The notes under the pieces were generated by a model that saw only the letters and a program-made list of their open reading frames with translations, was not told the origin of the DNA and made no database searches. A stretch of 64,000 nucleotides of DNA from CAVTYH01 sp963738835 (GTDB lineage: Bacteria; Planctomycetota; Planctomycetia; Pirellulales; JADZDJ01). The stretch lies in the NCBI GenBank assembly GCA_963738835.1, contig CAVTYH010000007.1, forward strand, positions 186,001-250,000, given 5' to 3'. Positions 47,474 through 57,325 of this stretch are shown here, one piece after another; the first letter of the stretch is position 1, and each line of letters starts with the position of its first letter. The translations under genes were made by a program, and so were the position numbers.

Positions 47474-48558
47474 ATGAGATCGGTCATCAGACGGCAAACT
47501 CGCAGTTCAAGTTTGGGCGATGCCGGTTTTACGCTCGTCGAACTATTGGTCGTGATTGCGATCATCGGTATTCTCATTGCGCTGTTGCTGCCGGCAGTTC
47601 AATCGGCGCGAGAGTCGGCCCGCCGAACGCAGTGTTCGAACAATCTCAGACAAATTGGCGTGGCGCTGCAAAATCATCACAGCACCTACAAGAGTTTTCC
47701 GCCCGGTTTGCCCAATGCCGCGGCGAAGCTCTGGATCGCGGGCGGCACCCAGGTGGGTGCGGTGTGCCAAGGCCCCAACTGGCTGGCTAATTTGTTGCCG
47801 CAAATCGAAGAGTCAACACTCGCGAAAAACGTGGTGCGCTGCATGGATACCGACGGACCCGATCCAGGCTTCAGTGCTTGTGATGATTGCGAACACGATG
47901 CCAACGGCAACGTCGGCCGTACGACGCTCCCCTTCATGATTTGCCCCAGCGCCCGGAAATGACGTACCTGCTCTCGGCGTACAAGCTGGAACATCTGGCC
48001 AAAGGAAACTATGCGGGCAACTTCGGGGCCGACACGTATATGTCGTTCCAATCGCCGAAAACTGCCGGTCTATTCGGCATTGTCGATCTGGGCGCGAAAA
48101 TCTTGACCGAAGGCGACCAAGCCTGCGCAAACTTAGGCCGCACCAGAATGGGCTGGGGCAAGGGAGTCAAAATCAAAGACGTTCAAGACGGCACTTCGCA
48201 TACGCTAGCCGTCAGCGAGGTTGTCGGTTGGGACCATTACCTTGATGGCCGTGGAACGTGGCTGGCTCCCGCGATGGGCGCCTCGTCGATTACCGGCAAG
48301 ACCCCGCCCAATTCACAAACCAACGATGTAATTCCCATGTGCGCTTCCAACATTCCGGTCAGCGATCCTTTGCATTGCACACTAAATCAGACTGATGGCA
48401 ACGTATTTGCTGCGGCCCGCAGCCGTCACGCCGGCGGAGTGGTGACGGTCTTCGCCGATGCTTCCGTTCACTTCGAAAGTGATTCCATCGACCCGGCCGT
48501 TTGGACCGCAGTCACCACCATCGCCGGCGGCGAAGCCATTGCTTCGGCGGTTCAATGA
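47474..48558 (+). CDS. DUF1559 prepilin-like protein, frameshifted
   Basis: About 361 residues. ATG at 47474 with AAAGGAAG upstream. The leader RSSSLGDAG precedes FTLVELLVVIAIIGILIALL, PAVQSARESARRTQCSNNLR and QIGVALQNHHSTYKSFPPG, the standard DUF1559 (PF07596) start. One missing base at about 47958 separates LPFMICPSA from PEMTYLLSAYKLEHLAKGNY. Then IKDVQDGTSHTLAVSEVVGW and the H-X9-DG tail, which here reads RHAGGVVTVFADASVHFESD with Ala in place of Gly. The stop overlaps the next ATG, so both are coupled. Confidence 0.9.
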
Positions 48559-48932
48559 TTCAGCGTCCACCGGCATTCTGCCAAAGAGCCATAACCATCG
48601 TTCTGCTGCTGCTCGCTGGGTGCAGCAAACCCACGCCGGCCAGTCTCGCCACGAATCCCATGGCGGCTCCGGCCATGGAGCTGAGTGACGCCACCAGCCG
48701 TCCCAAGAAGTTCCGCGCCTTGTTCGCCACCGGCGCCGCGCCCACCGATGCTGAGCGAAAACACTTCGCCCAATTCATGTACCAAGTCGCGCAGGTCAAC
48801 GCCGTTTCCGATTCGCAGGCCACGGTGCATATTCTCGTGGACGACGATGCAGGCCGGCGGATCGGCGAAGTCGATTGGACAGTCGTCAACGAAAGCGGCA
48901 AGTGGAAATTAAAATTAGCTCCATTGCCGTGA
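48555..48932 (+). CDS. Small lipoprotein coupled to the DUF1559 gene
   Basis: 125 residues starting in an ATGA overlap. Signal ITIVLLLLAGCSKPTPASLA with a clear lipobox (LAGC). The rest is a small domain: TGAAPTDAERKHFAQFMYQV and VHILVDDDAGRRIGEVDWTV. Small lipoproteins often follow DUF1559 genes in planctomycetes; role unknown. Confidence 0.85.
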   Translation: MIQRPPAFCQRAITIVLLLLAGCSKPTPASLATNPMAAPAMELSDATSRPKKFRALFATGAAPTDAERKHFAQFMYQVAQVNAVSDSQATVHILVDDDAGRRIGEVDWTVVNESGKWKLKLAPLP

Positions 48933-48949
48933 CAAGCTGCTCATCCTGG

Positions 48950-51900
48950 TTAAAGAATCGCGGGGCATTTCCGCTGCCGGCAAACTGTCAAAAACAGGGC
49001 TGGAATGGCCAGCGCCTGCAGCAGGATCGATGGCGGCTCAGGCACCGCGGTCACGGAACCGCCGCCAGCGGCAGCGATCAGATCCAACAGCAACTGAATA
49101 TCGACATTCGTGACTTTCCCGTCATGGTTGAAGTCGCCGATGGCCACGAGGTCGTCTTCCATCAAGCTGTGAGTGGACTTATACGCGCTCAGGTCCGTCA
49201 GTGCCCCCAGCATGGCAGGAATATCGGCCGCGGTCGCTTGTCCATCGCGATTGAAATCTCCCAGCACGGTGTTGGTCACCGTCAAGAGGCCCATGGTATA
49301 GAGTTGCGAAGTGTCCCAGCCCAGCGGGCCGTTGTTGAGCGCAGGAAGCTGGAGTTTGGAAAATGTGCCAACCACGCTGCCCCCATCGAGAATGTCAAAC
49401 GTGTCTCCCAAAGCTGGCGTGAAATTGTTGACTAAGCCGACCGTCAGCATGCCCCCCAAGGATAAAGCGCCGGTCACGCTCAGCTTGGCATTGGCAGCAG
49501 CGCCGCCGAGCTGCATCGTCAACCCGCCTTGAGCAAAACTGCCGGCAGAAAGCGTAACTCCAGCAGCCACGCTTGTCGTTCCCGTGCCAGACATTGTGCC
49601 GACAGTGGTGTTCGCGTTGATGACAAGCGACTCATTGTTCACCACACTGCCGCCCGCCGGCAGAGCTCCTGCGGCACCGATGACCAGCGCCCTCCAGAAA
49701 TGGTCGTGCCACCTGTGTAGATATTGCTGCCAGTGAAGGTCTCGCTACCGCTGCCGGCCTTGACGATGGCCAGATGCGCGTTGATGTCGTCCTGCAGCAC
49801 GCCGCTAAAGGTGCCGCTTCCTCCCGCAACGCCAACGGTCAATGTCGTCAATCCCCCGGCATTGCTAATATATCCACCCCGCAACATTCCCGATCCTGTG
49901 AGGGCGTCGATCTGCATCGCTCCAGTCGGTCCACCTTCCACGGTATCGAACGTCGCGCCGTCGGCAATGTTGAGCGACGCCTGGTTATTGGTCCAAATAC
50001 CTTGGTAGCTCGATGTACCCACCAGCCCACCGGCTTGCACATCGATCAGCGCGCCGGCGGAAAAATTGACATTCACGTTTCCCTGTCCACCAAACACCAG
50101 CGCGCCGGTGCCTGTCTTGCGCAACGTGCCGGTTCCGGTGTAAGTGGTTGTGCTCTGAAACACGTTGCCGGATTCGTTGTATTCGAGCACCGCGGATGGG
50201 CCAACCGTCGTCGCCCCACTCGCCAATCCTTTGTTGAGCACTTGCAACACACCCGCATTGACCGCGGTGCCGCCGGTGTACGTGTTGTTGCCCGACAAGA
50301 CCAAAATGCCCGCGCCGGCTTTCGTCAGCGCACCTATCTCTCCGATTTCATTGGCCAGCGCCGCGGGAATATCCAATTCAGAATTCGCCGCGCCAACATT
50401 AAAGGTGATGTTGCCGCGCATATTCACGCCTCCAGCGGCAGAGATGGTGGCCAGCGTGCCGGCACCATCGGCGAAGACGGTGTTGTTCAGAACGTAGTCG
50501 GCATACGGCGCTGAGTGGCGTTGGACTGCCAAGCATGTAGCCGCCGTTGAAATGAATGACTCCCAGGTTGTGCGTTGTCCCTGTATAGGTGGTGATGACG
50601 CCGCCGTTGATGTTCAGAGTGGGGTTCGAGCCACCAAAACCCATCACATTCGTCTGCCCAACCTGATTGCCCAATTGCAGGGCTCCGGTGCTGTTGACGG
50701 TTACCGGGCTAGCGGTGTTGAACGTCCCGCCGGGTGCAGGGGCAGCGGCGACAAGAATGCCCGCATTGATATTGGTTCCGCCCGAGTAAGCATTCGCTTC
50801 GGCCAGAACCAGCGTGCCGTTGCCTTGCTTATTCAGCGCGCCGCTTCCGACGATGCCCTGCAAAACCGTGAAGGTATTGGAAATGTTGGCGACGTCCAAT
50901 GTGCCGCCACCGGTGCCGAGAGTTATCGCGCGGGAGGTCGATGGATTGGTGGTCCCGGTGATCTGTAGAGCGCCTCCGTTGATCGCAAGACTTCCGGACG
51001 ACGCGCCCAGTCCGCTATCGGCCGATATCGAAACCACGCCAGCGTTGATGGTGGTTCCGCCGGTATAGCCGTTAACCGCCGAGAGCACGAGAATCCCGGG
51101 TCCGGCTTTGGTGACGCTGCTGGCACCAGACTGCGCGATAGAACCGGCAATCGTCTGCGTGGAGTTGGCCGCAGAGACGGTGAAAGTGGTGTTGCCTCCT
51201 GTCAGAAACAACGCTCCTCCCGCGGCCAGCCCGGGGCTTCCATTGTGAAAACCTCCCAGAGCGCTGAAGCCGCCGAGGCCCGCGGTAAGTGTGCCGGCGT
51301 CGGCAGAGCAGTCGCTGAAAGAGACCGATCCGCTGCGGACAAAAACCGCAGCGCCCACGCGCGGCGCCACCACCGCCAGCGCCTTCGTTGCCGATCCCCC
51401 CCGCGCCACCACCGAATCCGCCGTTGCCTCCAAAGCTTGGCCCGTACAAATTGGTGTTGGGAGAACCACCAGCGCCGCCACCGCCGCCGCCAAATCCGCC
51501 GTTGCCGCCGTAGCCACCGGGAGCACTGCCGGCATCGGCGCCACCACCACCACCACCGCCGAATCCACCGTTGCCGCCGCTGCCCGCGTAATTATTGGCG
51601 CTGCTTCCGCCGCCGCCGCCGCCGCCAAAATCATGGCCATTTCCGCCGATGCCGCCATTGATGCCAGAGCTCAACGCCGAATTATCGTAACCGCCCCCGC
51701 CGCCACCACCGTCGGGCGCTGCTGCACTGAAGCCGTTGTCGTTGCCGGAGTCACTCGCGCCGACTGCTGGCGCCGTGCAGACCGCCGCCGTTGCCAGCAG
51801 TCAGTCCCGACGCAACAAATCCCGCGGTTGTCTTGGCGCCGCCACCGCCACCCGTCCCCAGCAGGTTATCGCCAACATTGCTAGAGGCCGCGCCACCACC

Positions 51901-52443
51901 GAAGCCCATTCCGCCGCCACCGCCCCCACCGCCGGCACCTGCGCTGGCGCCATTGCCGCCTTTGGCGGCATTGTTGGTAAACGCGACCGAGGAAAAACTT
52001 ACATTGCCCGCATTGATGAACACCGCGCCGCCTAATCCTGCGCCACCGCCTCCGCCACCTGCTCCAATGGCGCCATTGCCTCCTTGCGCCAGGCCGCCAG
52101 TCAACGTCAGGTTATTGATTTGCACCGTCTGACTCGCAGCACTGATAAAGAAAATGCGGTTCACGCCTTGGCCGCTAAGTGTGTTGCCCACGCCGCCGTT
52201 GATGGTCAACCCGACATCGATTTCCGGCAACTCGCCGACGTTAATCGTGCCCACATTATCTGCAATGTTGATGACTGCGCCGTTGCCGATGCTGTTGGCG
52301 AGCTGAATCGCGGAAAACAGCGTGCCGTTGCCGGTGCCATTGGCGACGGTCACCGTATAAACGCCTTGCGCGAAACCGTTGGAGGAAAGCAGGCACAGCA
52401 TCGCCGGCAATATCAGGCGCATGCCTAAAGAGTTAGATCGCAT
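48950..52443 (-). CDS. Autotransporter-type beta-strand-repeat protein with Gly-rich, dockerin and PEP-CTERM parts, four frameshifts
   Basis: About 1160 residues once joined. ATG at 52443, signal (RLILPAMLCLLSSNGFAQ), a beta-helix part (INVGELPEIDVGLTINGGVG), a long Gly-rich stretch (AIGAGGGGGGAGLGG; GFGGGGGGGADAGSAPGGYG), then autotransporter-associated beta-strand repeats (VTKAGPGILVLSAVNGYTGG; LNKQGNGTLVLAEANAYSGG; LTKAGAGILVLSGNNTYTGG), a dockerin-like pair (DFNRDGQATAADIPAMLGAL; DFNHDGKVTNVDIQLLLDLI) and PEP-CTERM (VPEPPSILLQALAIPALFL). Extra bases at about 51765, 51358 and 50512 and a missing base at about 49690 break the frame. It is a large extracellular protein, possibly adhesive. 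Plus-strand ORFs here are shadows. Confidence 0.82.
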
Positions 52444-52890
52444 GTTGCACCCAGCAGTTTCAGATGACAGCGGCCGCCGGCAACCAATTCAGTTCGATGC
52501 TGTTGCTAAACCTAAGGCAGCGGTCGGGGCAAGGCATGGCAAAAGAACGACTGCTCCAGCAACCACTCCCTAACGATCTATGAACCATACTGATCGCCAA
52601 TTTCCGACGGCGTTGGCCTGGGCAACGAATGATGACCATTCACAGGGTCTAAAAGCCTGAGCGGTGCCCGCATCCTATCCCCCGGCAACCGCGGCCGCAA
52701 TCAGCTCGGCGTATTTGTCCCTGCGTAATTTGAGTTCGTCTCACCAAGAGCGACAGGCTGCGCATGCCAGTCACAATTATTTTGCTTCCTTGTCGTCGCG
52801 CCCTAAAAGAACTACTGCCCGCAAACCGCTGGCGACAGCGGTCGCTACGTCGCTACACAATGATGAGATGCGCGGCGCTAAGCGGCTTGG
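52444..52890. other. Intergenic stretch, possible degraded coding sequence
   Basis: About 450 bases between two minus-strand genes. Minus-strand peptides such as ASGLRAVVLLGRDDKEAK (ending near 52778) and DELKLRRDKYAELIAAAVAG (ending near 52675) look coding in composition but have no start and lie in different frames. No family recognised. Confidence 0.25.
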
Positions 52891-53667
52891 CTACGCTGCA
52901 TGGCGAACAAAAACGCCGCAGTGGCGACGGACGCCCCACAGCGTCAAGAGCATCAGTCCGCCCAGGCCGAGCAGGGCCAGACTCGCCGGTTCAGGCACCA
53001 CTGCAAAAAATGCCAGCGTCGGACCGGCGAACGTGGTGTTCGAGAAGCCTGCGTAGGTCGCAGCGGTCGTGTCGGTGTCTGCCGTAACCACCAGACGCAA
53101 AGTGCCGCCGCCGTTGATGGCGCTCAGAAACGTCGACAAGGCTCCGCCGGAAAACGTCAGTGCATAGAAGTCTTGATCTCCGTTGGCGCCCACGGTGTAG
53201 GTGCCTGTGCCCAACAGCGTGAGCGGAGACAAGTCGGTATCGACGGCCGCAGAACCGTTGTTACCGGTGACATAATTTAGGCTCGTGTTCGCGGGGTCGA
53301 TGCTGACCCCCGTTTGCGTCGAGAGGTACACGCTCACCGGTCCGGTGGCGCTAAAGGCGGCGTTCGACTGCGTCAGTTGTAGCGTGGCGCCGACCACCCC
53401 GGTGGCCGTGCTCCCCAACGACAGGCTGGAAAAATCGAAATCAGCCACACCAAAGCTACTGAACGATGCACCGCCGACCGTCGAACCTTCCATGTTAAAG
53501 AAAGCCTTGCCGTTGGCGCCCGCACGCGGACCGGCCGGCTGCACGGTGGCGTTGTCGCTGGCCAACTTGACGACTGGAATTAGCGTCGCCTGCGCGGGGA
53601 CGACCATTGTAAAGCTAACCAGAAGCGCGATCGAAACGCTGCACAATGCCAAAGATGCCGTTCTCAT
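52891..53667 (-). CDS. PEP-CTERM protein, small
   Basis: 258 residues from the ATG at 53667. Signal peptide (LALCSVSIALLVSFTMVVPA). Middle beta-rich part SFGVADFDFSSLSLGSTATG, VYLSTQTGVSIDPANTSLNY, RLVVTADTDTTAATYAGFSN, then the anchor VPEPASLALLGLGGLMLLTL with basic tail RRHCG. Function unknown. Intact. Confidence 0.85.
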   Translation of the reverse strand: MRTASLALCSVSIALLVSFTMVVPAQATLIPVVKLASDNATVQPAGPRAGANGKAFFNMEGSTVGGASFSSFGVADFDFSSLSLGSTATGVVGATLQLTQSNAAFSATGPVSVYLSTQTGVSIDPANTSLNYVTGNNGSAAVDTDLSPLTLLGTGTYTVGANGDQDFYALTFSGGALSTFLSAINGGGTLRLVVTADTDTTAATYAGFSNTTFAGPTLAFFAVVPEPASLALLGLGGLMLLTLWGVRRHCGVFVRHAA

Positions 53668-54291
53668 GTTGAAGTCTTTCTCTGGGACGAAAGTCCCAAT
53701 GTTCAAGGCTGCACAATCAATGACGTCAGAGCGATATTATTCCGGAAAACAGCCACCGCCTTAGGTTGGCCGCGAGCGCCCTATTCCGACGCCCCCATTC
53801 CGGCTATCGATTTCACTCCCCATTGTTGTATTCAGCAGCGCGTGTCGCAAGCACTTTTTTGAGATTTCCTGAGATCCTTTACATTTGCTAACCGCGTTCT
53901 CACAAGCTGGGTGACAGAGCGATCACGCCCTCGCATTGGAACTGCTTGGGTGGTTAGGGGTTAGCGTTGCAGGACTTACGCCAAAAATTTGATCCAGCCG
54001 GAGTCTGTCGCCGCGTTGGTTGAATACTGCTGCGTAATGCGTTAGAGGTTCCCGGCGAAGATTTTGGTCGTGTACACCATTTGAAGTTGGTGAGCGGAGG
54101 GGGTCGGGAGTCGTTTTGTACCACACACTTGATCCGAGAGATAATTCGTAACGGAAACGAACTCCCGACCCCTTAAGCCGAATCCGCGTTAAACGGAATC
54201 GCTGCCAAGATTTTTGTCCCCTGGTCGCCGCCCCGCTAAACTAACCGCAGTCCGCCGCTTGGGCATCTTCATTCAAACCAAGGTGCAAAAA
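53668..54291. other. Intergenic stretch with one palindromic repeat
   Basis: About 620 bases between divergent genes. Apart from the REPIN-like element at 54100-54173 I see no gene. Short ORFs on both strands lack starts and family motifs. Confidence 0.45.
54100..54173. repeat. REPIN/MITE-like element with GGGGTCGGGAGT ends
   Basis: GGGGTCGGGAGT-CGTTTT (from 54100) is matched by AACGAACTCCCGACCCC (ending 54173), 17 paired bases with one bulge, around about 38 bases. Elements with GGTCGGGAGTCG ends are usually mobilised in trans by REP-associated tyrosine transposases; no such gene is in the window. Confidence 0.65.
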
Positions 54292-54540
54292 ATGAACGCC
54301 AGATGGTTCACGCGAATGGGCTGGTTCTATGTGCCGGTTTCTTCCCTGGGCGCTGTGCTGTGGATTTTGGCCGTGCTGTTTTGTGCCACGGTGTTCATCG
54401 CCGTCGATCGTCACTCGCACTCGGTCAACGATACGCTGTACGCTGTCTTCCCTTTCTTCACCTGCACATTTCTCCTCCTGGATTGGATTGGCTCGCGCAC
54501 CAGTGGAACTGGCGAAGCGCCCGCACCGGCCGGCCATTAA
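54292..54540 (+). CDS. Small membrane protein with two helices
   Basis: 82 residues from the ATG at 54292. Helices GAVLWILAVLFCATVFIAV and TLYAVFPFFTCTFLLLDWIG, separated by DRHSHSVND, ending GTGEAPAPAGH. No family recognised by name. No ribosome site stronger than AAGG about 12 bases upstream. Confidence 0.7.
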   Translation: MNARWFTRMGWFYVPVSSLGAVLWILAVLFCATVFIAVDRHSHSVNDTLYAVFPFFTCTFLLLDWIGSRTSGTGEAPAPAGH

Positions 54541-54578
54541 AAGTCCGGGTGTCAGGAAGGTGTCGGGAGCCGAAGATA

Positions 54579-54779
54579 ATGGTTCTCAACACCTCCGTGA
54601 CCTCCGATGAATCCACCTACCAGCAGAACAAGCCGATGGGCGATCACCCGCTGATCTGGACCAACGAAAACCTCCGCCGGATAATCTCCATCGCCATCGG
54701 CCACGACGTCGCGCTGTGCGACAACCCCGATTTTCAAACGCTGGTGCGCGACGCGATTTTGTGGGCAGGAGGGAAGTGA
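54579..54779 (+). pseudogene. C-terminal fragment of a ThuA-like protein
   Basis: 66 codons: STYQQNKPMGDHPLIWTNEN, IISIAIGHDVALCDNPDFQT and LVRDAILWAGGK. The order HPLIWT, IGHD, NPDFQ, AILWA matches the last third of ThuA-type (trehalose utilisation / glutamine-amidotransferase-like) proteins. No upstream domain is encoded, so this is a remnant. Confidence 0.65.
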
Positions 54780-54875
54780 AGAACGAGTAAAATCTTTCAC
54801 CCGATAGATAAAGATCGTCATACTTTTTTTTCTTGTCCGATCAAATTGTTCTGCCAGTTTTTATCGAGGGCTCAA

Positions 54876-56137
54876 ATGACACACTCTCGTTGCATTGCAG
54901 GGCTTCTGGTCTTTGCGAACCACTGGTGCATGTGCGGCGGGGTAGTTTTCGGTGAACCATTTAAAACCACACACCAAGTCGAAATTGCAACGCCGGTTGT
55001 CGTGACTGAAGATCGGGTTTCGATGCTTGTGAATGCCACCTCAAATCCGTGGCACCTGCCTGATTCGGGGGTGACCACGACAAATATGCGCGGCTATCTG
55101 TTGACGGCACGGTTGGCCAATGCCGAAAATATCGATGCTACACGCAGGGTTGTAGGCCCACTGTGGAACTATCCTGGTCCTAAGTCTGGAATGACGGACG
55201 AATGGGGCGTCGAGTATTCAAAAAAGAATGTGCCCCGGCGGAAAAATCCTCCGAGAGTGTTTTTGAGTGCTAGCGGCAAGTGTCAAAAGGCGATTTTGCT
55301 GGACGAAGACACAAAGAACAGCAATGGACGCTAAATGCTGCTGAAAAGGATGCTGGTTGGGTTGATGACGGCAAACGCGACCACATCAGCTTGGACGAAA
55401 CTCTTTCTCATTTAGACAGCGAATCCGGTCACTACCGGGCAATGAAAATGCGCGATGGCACAGTACGGATTTACAATTTAGATAGCGGCGACCGCATCGA
55501 AGATCGATGGTTGGAAAGTGCCTTTGCGGATTTTCAGAATCGCAAAGAATTGAGCAATCATCACGGTTACCTCACGGACGACTTGAAGTATCTGGTAGTG
55601 TTTCCGTTGACCTGGAACCGAGGGTCTGAGGGCACAGTGACAGATTTTGTTCTGAACGGTGAAAAGTATCGCTGTGATAGTCACTACTTGGTCTATGCAA
55701 GGCCAGAAGCCACGCCACGTGTATTTTCTGGGATGCGATATCGCGAATCAGCCTTGGAGACATTCAAGCCACTTTCAATTGACGGGAAACTGCTGTTCTT
55801 GGAATATTCGGATCAGCAACTGATCTTGCGCAATCTTGAAAACGAAGTGGTCTATTCGCATCAATTCACGGAACGTGTCAGATGGCTAAATAGAGACTCT
55901 TCGACTTGGACGCATGTTGTACAGGTACAATATGATCCGCAGGCAAATCGAGTTGTATTCACCGCAAGTCCAATATTGTCGATCTTTTCAGACGAACAGA
56001 AAGACGATTGTGTGTACGTTCTGGCATGGCATCTAAATGACCAAAAAACCAAACTGTGCTTTCTTCACACTCGCGATCTATTTGATTTGAAAGGCGATGG
56101 TTATTACCCGAAGCAAACCATTCGTGTTCAGGATTGA
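54876..56137 (+). CDS. Exported beta-rich protein of unknown function, frameshifted
   Basis: About 420 residues. ATG at 54876 after GAGGG; signal segment CIAGLLVFANHWCMCGGVVF. Contains EIATPVVVTEDRVSMLVNAT, LDSESGHYRAMKMRDGTVRI, YLTDDLKYLVVFPLTWNRGS and HVVQVQYDPQANRVVFTASP, suggesting a beta-propeller. A missing base at about 55325 separates LLDEDTKN from QQWTLNAAEKDAGWVDDG. Codon use is AT-richer than in neighbours, as in the next two genes, so this trio may be acquired together. Confidence 0.65.
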
Positions 56138-56412
56138 TGGGTTGGCCACGATTCACACTCCGAGACATACTCATTGCCATTGGGCTTATCGCCGTTGGGC
56201 TGGGCGTGCTGGCCGAAATCATCCGCCGCGATCCGGGTTGTATAAACTTCGGAATTCTGCTCGTGCTCTACTTTGGTTCTTTCGCCATGATCGGTGCGGG
56301 ACTTTTTACACCGTTCCACAAATGGATGATCGGAGCCGTGGTGGGTTGTGTCACAGCGTTCGTTATCATGGTCGGTCTCTTTGCAATGATGATCATCTAT
56401 CACATTCATTGA
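56137..56412 (+). CDS. Small membrane protein, FSLR/FTLR-type N-terminus
   Basis: 91 residues; ATG at 56137 overlaps the previous stop by one base (TGATG). Starts MGWPRFTLRDILIAIGLIAV, the planctomycete 'RFTLRDLL' membrane start, with further helices LVLYFGSFAMIGAGLF and VTAFVIMVGLFAMMIIY. Coupled to the gene before it. Confidence 0.75.
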   Translation: MGWPRFTLRDILIAIGLIAVGLGVLAEIIRRDPGCINFGILLVLYFGSFAMIGAGLFTPFHKWMIGAVVGCVTAFVIMVGLFAMMIIYHIH

Positions 56413-56430
56413 ATTGTTTGAAGTTTCGAT

Positions 56431-56766
56431 ATGCGATGTTCGCTTTCCATTCTCGGGCTTCTATTGCTAATGCTTTTTTCACAAGGCTGCGGCAGTCGCC
56501 AAAACTTTTCGGTAGCGTCGGAAAAACAAAAATGGGCCGCGGAAGGCTGGACCTATGTGGAAACCTTCGGCACCCCGGCGGACGACGCGGTGCTTGTAAC
56601 AAATCTGAGTTCAACGACCGCAAAAGCAATTTCCGCCTTTGCATCCACTCAAGGTAAATCGACCAGCAAGGAATACACACAAGACAACGCGTTTTATCTC
56701 GTGGTCAGCATGCAGCGCCCATCGGGCGAAGCTTTTGCTTTGGTGTTTACCAAGCCTAGGAAATAA
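56431..56766 (+). CDS. Small lipoprotein
   Basis: 111 residues, signal LSILGLLLLMLFSQGCGSRQ with lipidation at the first Cys (SQGC). The rest is a small mixed domain (WAAEGWTYVETFGTPADDAV; FYLVVSMQRPSGEAFALVFT). No family recognised. Third gene of the 54876 group. Confidence 0.75.
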   Translation: MRCSLSILGLLLLMLFSQGCGSRQNFSVASEKQKWAAEGWTYVETFGTPADDAVLVTNLSSTTAKAISAFASTQGKSTSKEYTQDNAFYLVVSMQRPSGEAFALVFTKPRK

Positions 56767-56818
56767 GTGTACGACACCAGTTTCAGCGACCTTTTCCTCA
56801 ACTCTATACAATCTACGC

Positions 56819-56983
56819 TCACGCATCGCTCACGTTCGCCGGGGCAAGGCGGGGAGCCACCAGTTGGATGAATGCCAGGGCAATCAGATAGGCGAGGCTA
56901 GCGCAAAAAAACGGCAGGAAGTAATTCTTTTGGGTTTCGACCAAGTAGCCCACAAAAATTTGCGAGTGTTCCTCACGAAAGCA
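56819..56983 (-). pseudogene. C-terminal remnant of an MFS transporter
   Basis: 55 codons on the minus strand without a start: EHSQIFVGYLVETQKNYFLP, FFCASLAYLIALAFIQLVAP and RLAPANVSDA. The pattern VGYLV...YFLPF...A..YL.AL..IQLL.P is that of the last helix of hexuronate-type MFS transporters. An in-frame stop precedes it at 56984. Likely a decayed or truncated gene. Confidence 0.5.
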
Positions 56984-57078
56984 TCAGCTCATCGTGCTAG
57001 CAGCGCCAGCGTTTCATTTTGCCGTTGACCACTTAATCGCGATCGCTAGAATCGCCGCCCGGTCGGTCGGCTAAAAGC

Positions 57079-57304
57079 ATGAGATTGTGCGCCAATTTCA
57101 CTCTGGTGCTGATTGCGTGGAGTTTGAGCCGGCCGATTGCCGAAGCTCAAGATAGGGGGACGGCGGCGGTTCGCGTCGCCAAGTGGTCACGTCTATTCCC
57201 CAAGTCATAACAAATCTGTTTTCGTCCTCAGGGAAGAGGATGCCGCCGGTCCGGTAAGCGACAGGGAAGTCGCCACGGCCGGCATGGCACACTCTCCTGA
57301 CTAA
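57079..57304 (+). CDS. Small exported protein, probably frameshifted
   Basis: ATG at 57079 gives a signal peptide (LCANFTLVLIAWSLSRPIAE, cleavage near AEA-QD). Removing one G from the GGGGG run at about 57155 continues GRRRFASPSGHVYSPSHNKS and VFVLREEDAAGPVSDREVAT to a stop at 57302. About 74 residues. No family recognised. It ends 22 bases before the next lipoprotein gene. Confidence 0.45.
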
Positions 57305-57325
57305 CGTGCAAAGGTGCTTCGAGCC

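Noticed and set aside
49774..51884. Plus-strand ORFs opposite the beta-strand-repeat protein
   Set aside because: Repetitive shadow of Gly-rich and repeat-rich coding sequence; no signal, no start site.
52664..53056. Plus-strand ORF of 130 codons
   Set aside because: It overlaps the end of the PEP-CTERM gene on the other strand, is rich in Arg/Ser/Pro, and has no start site.
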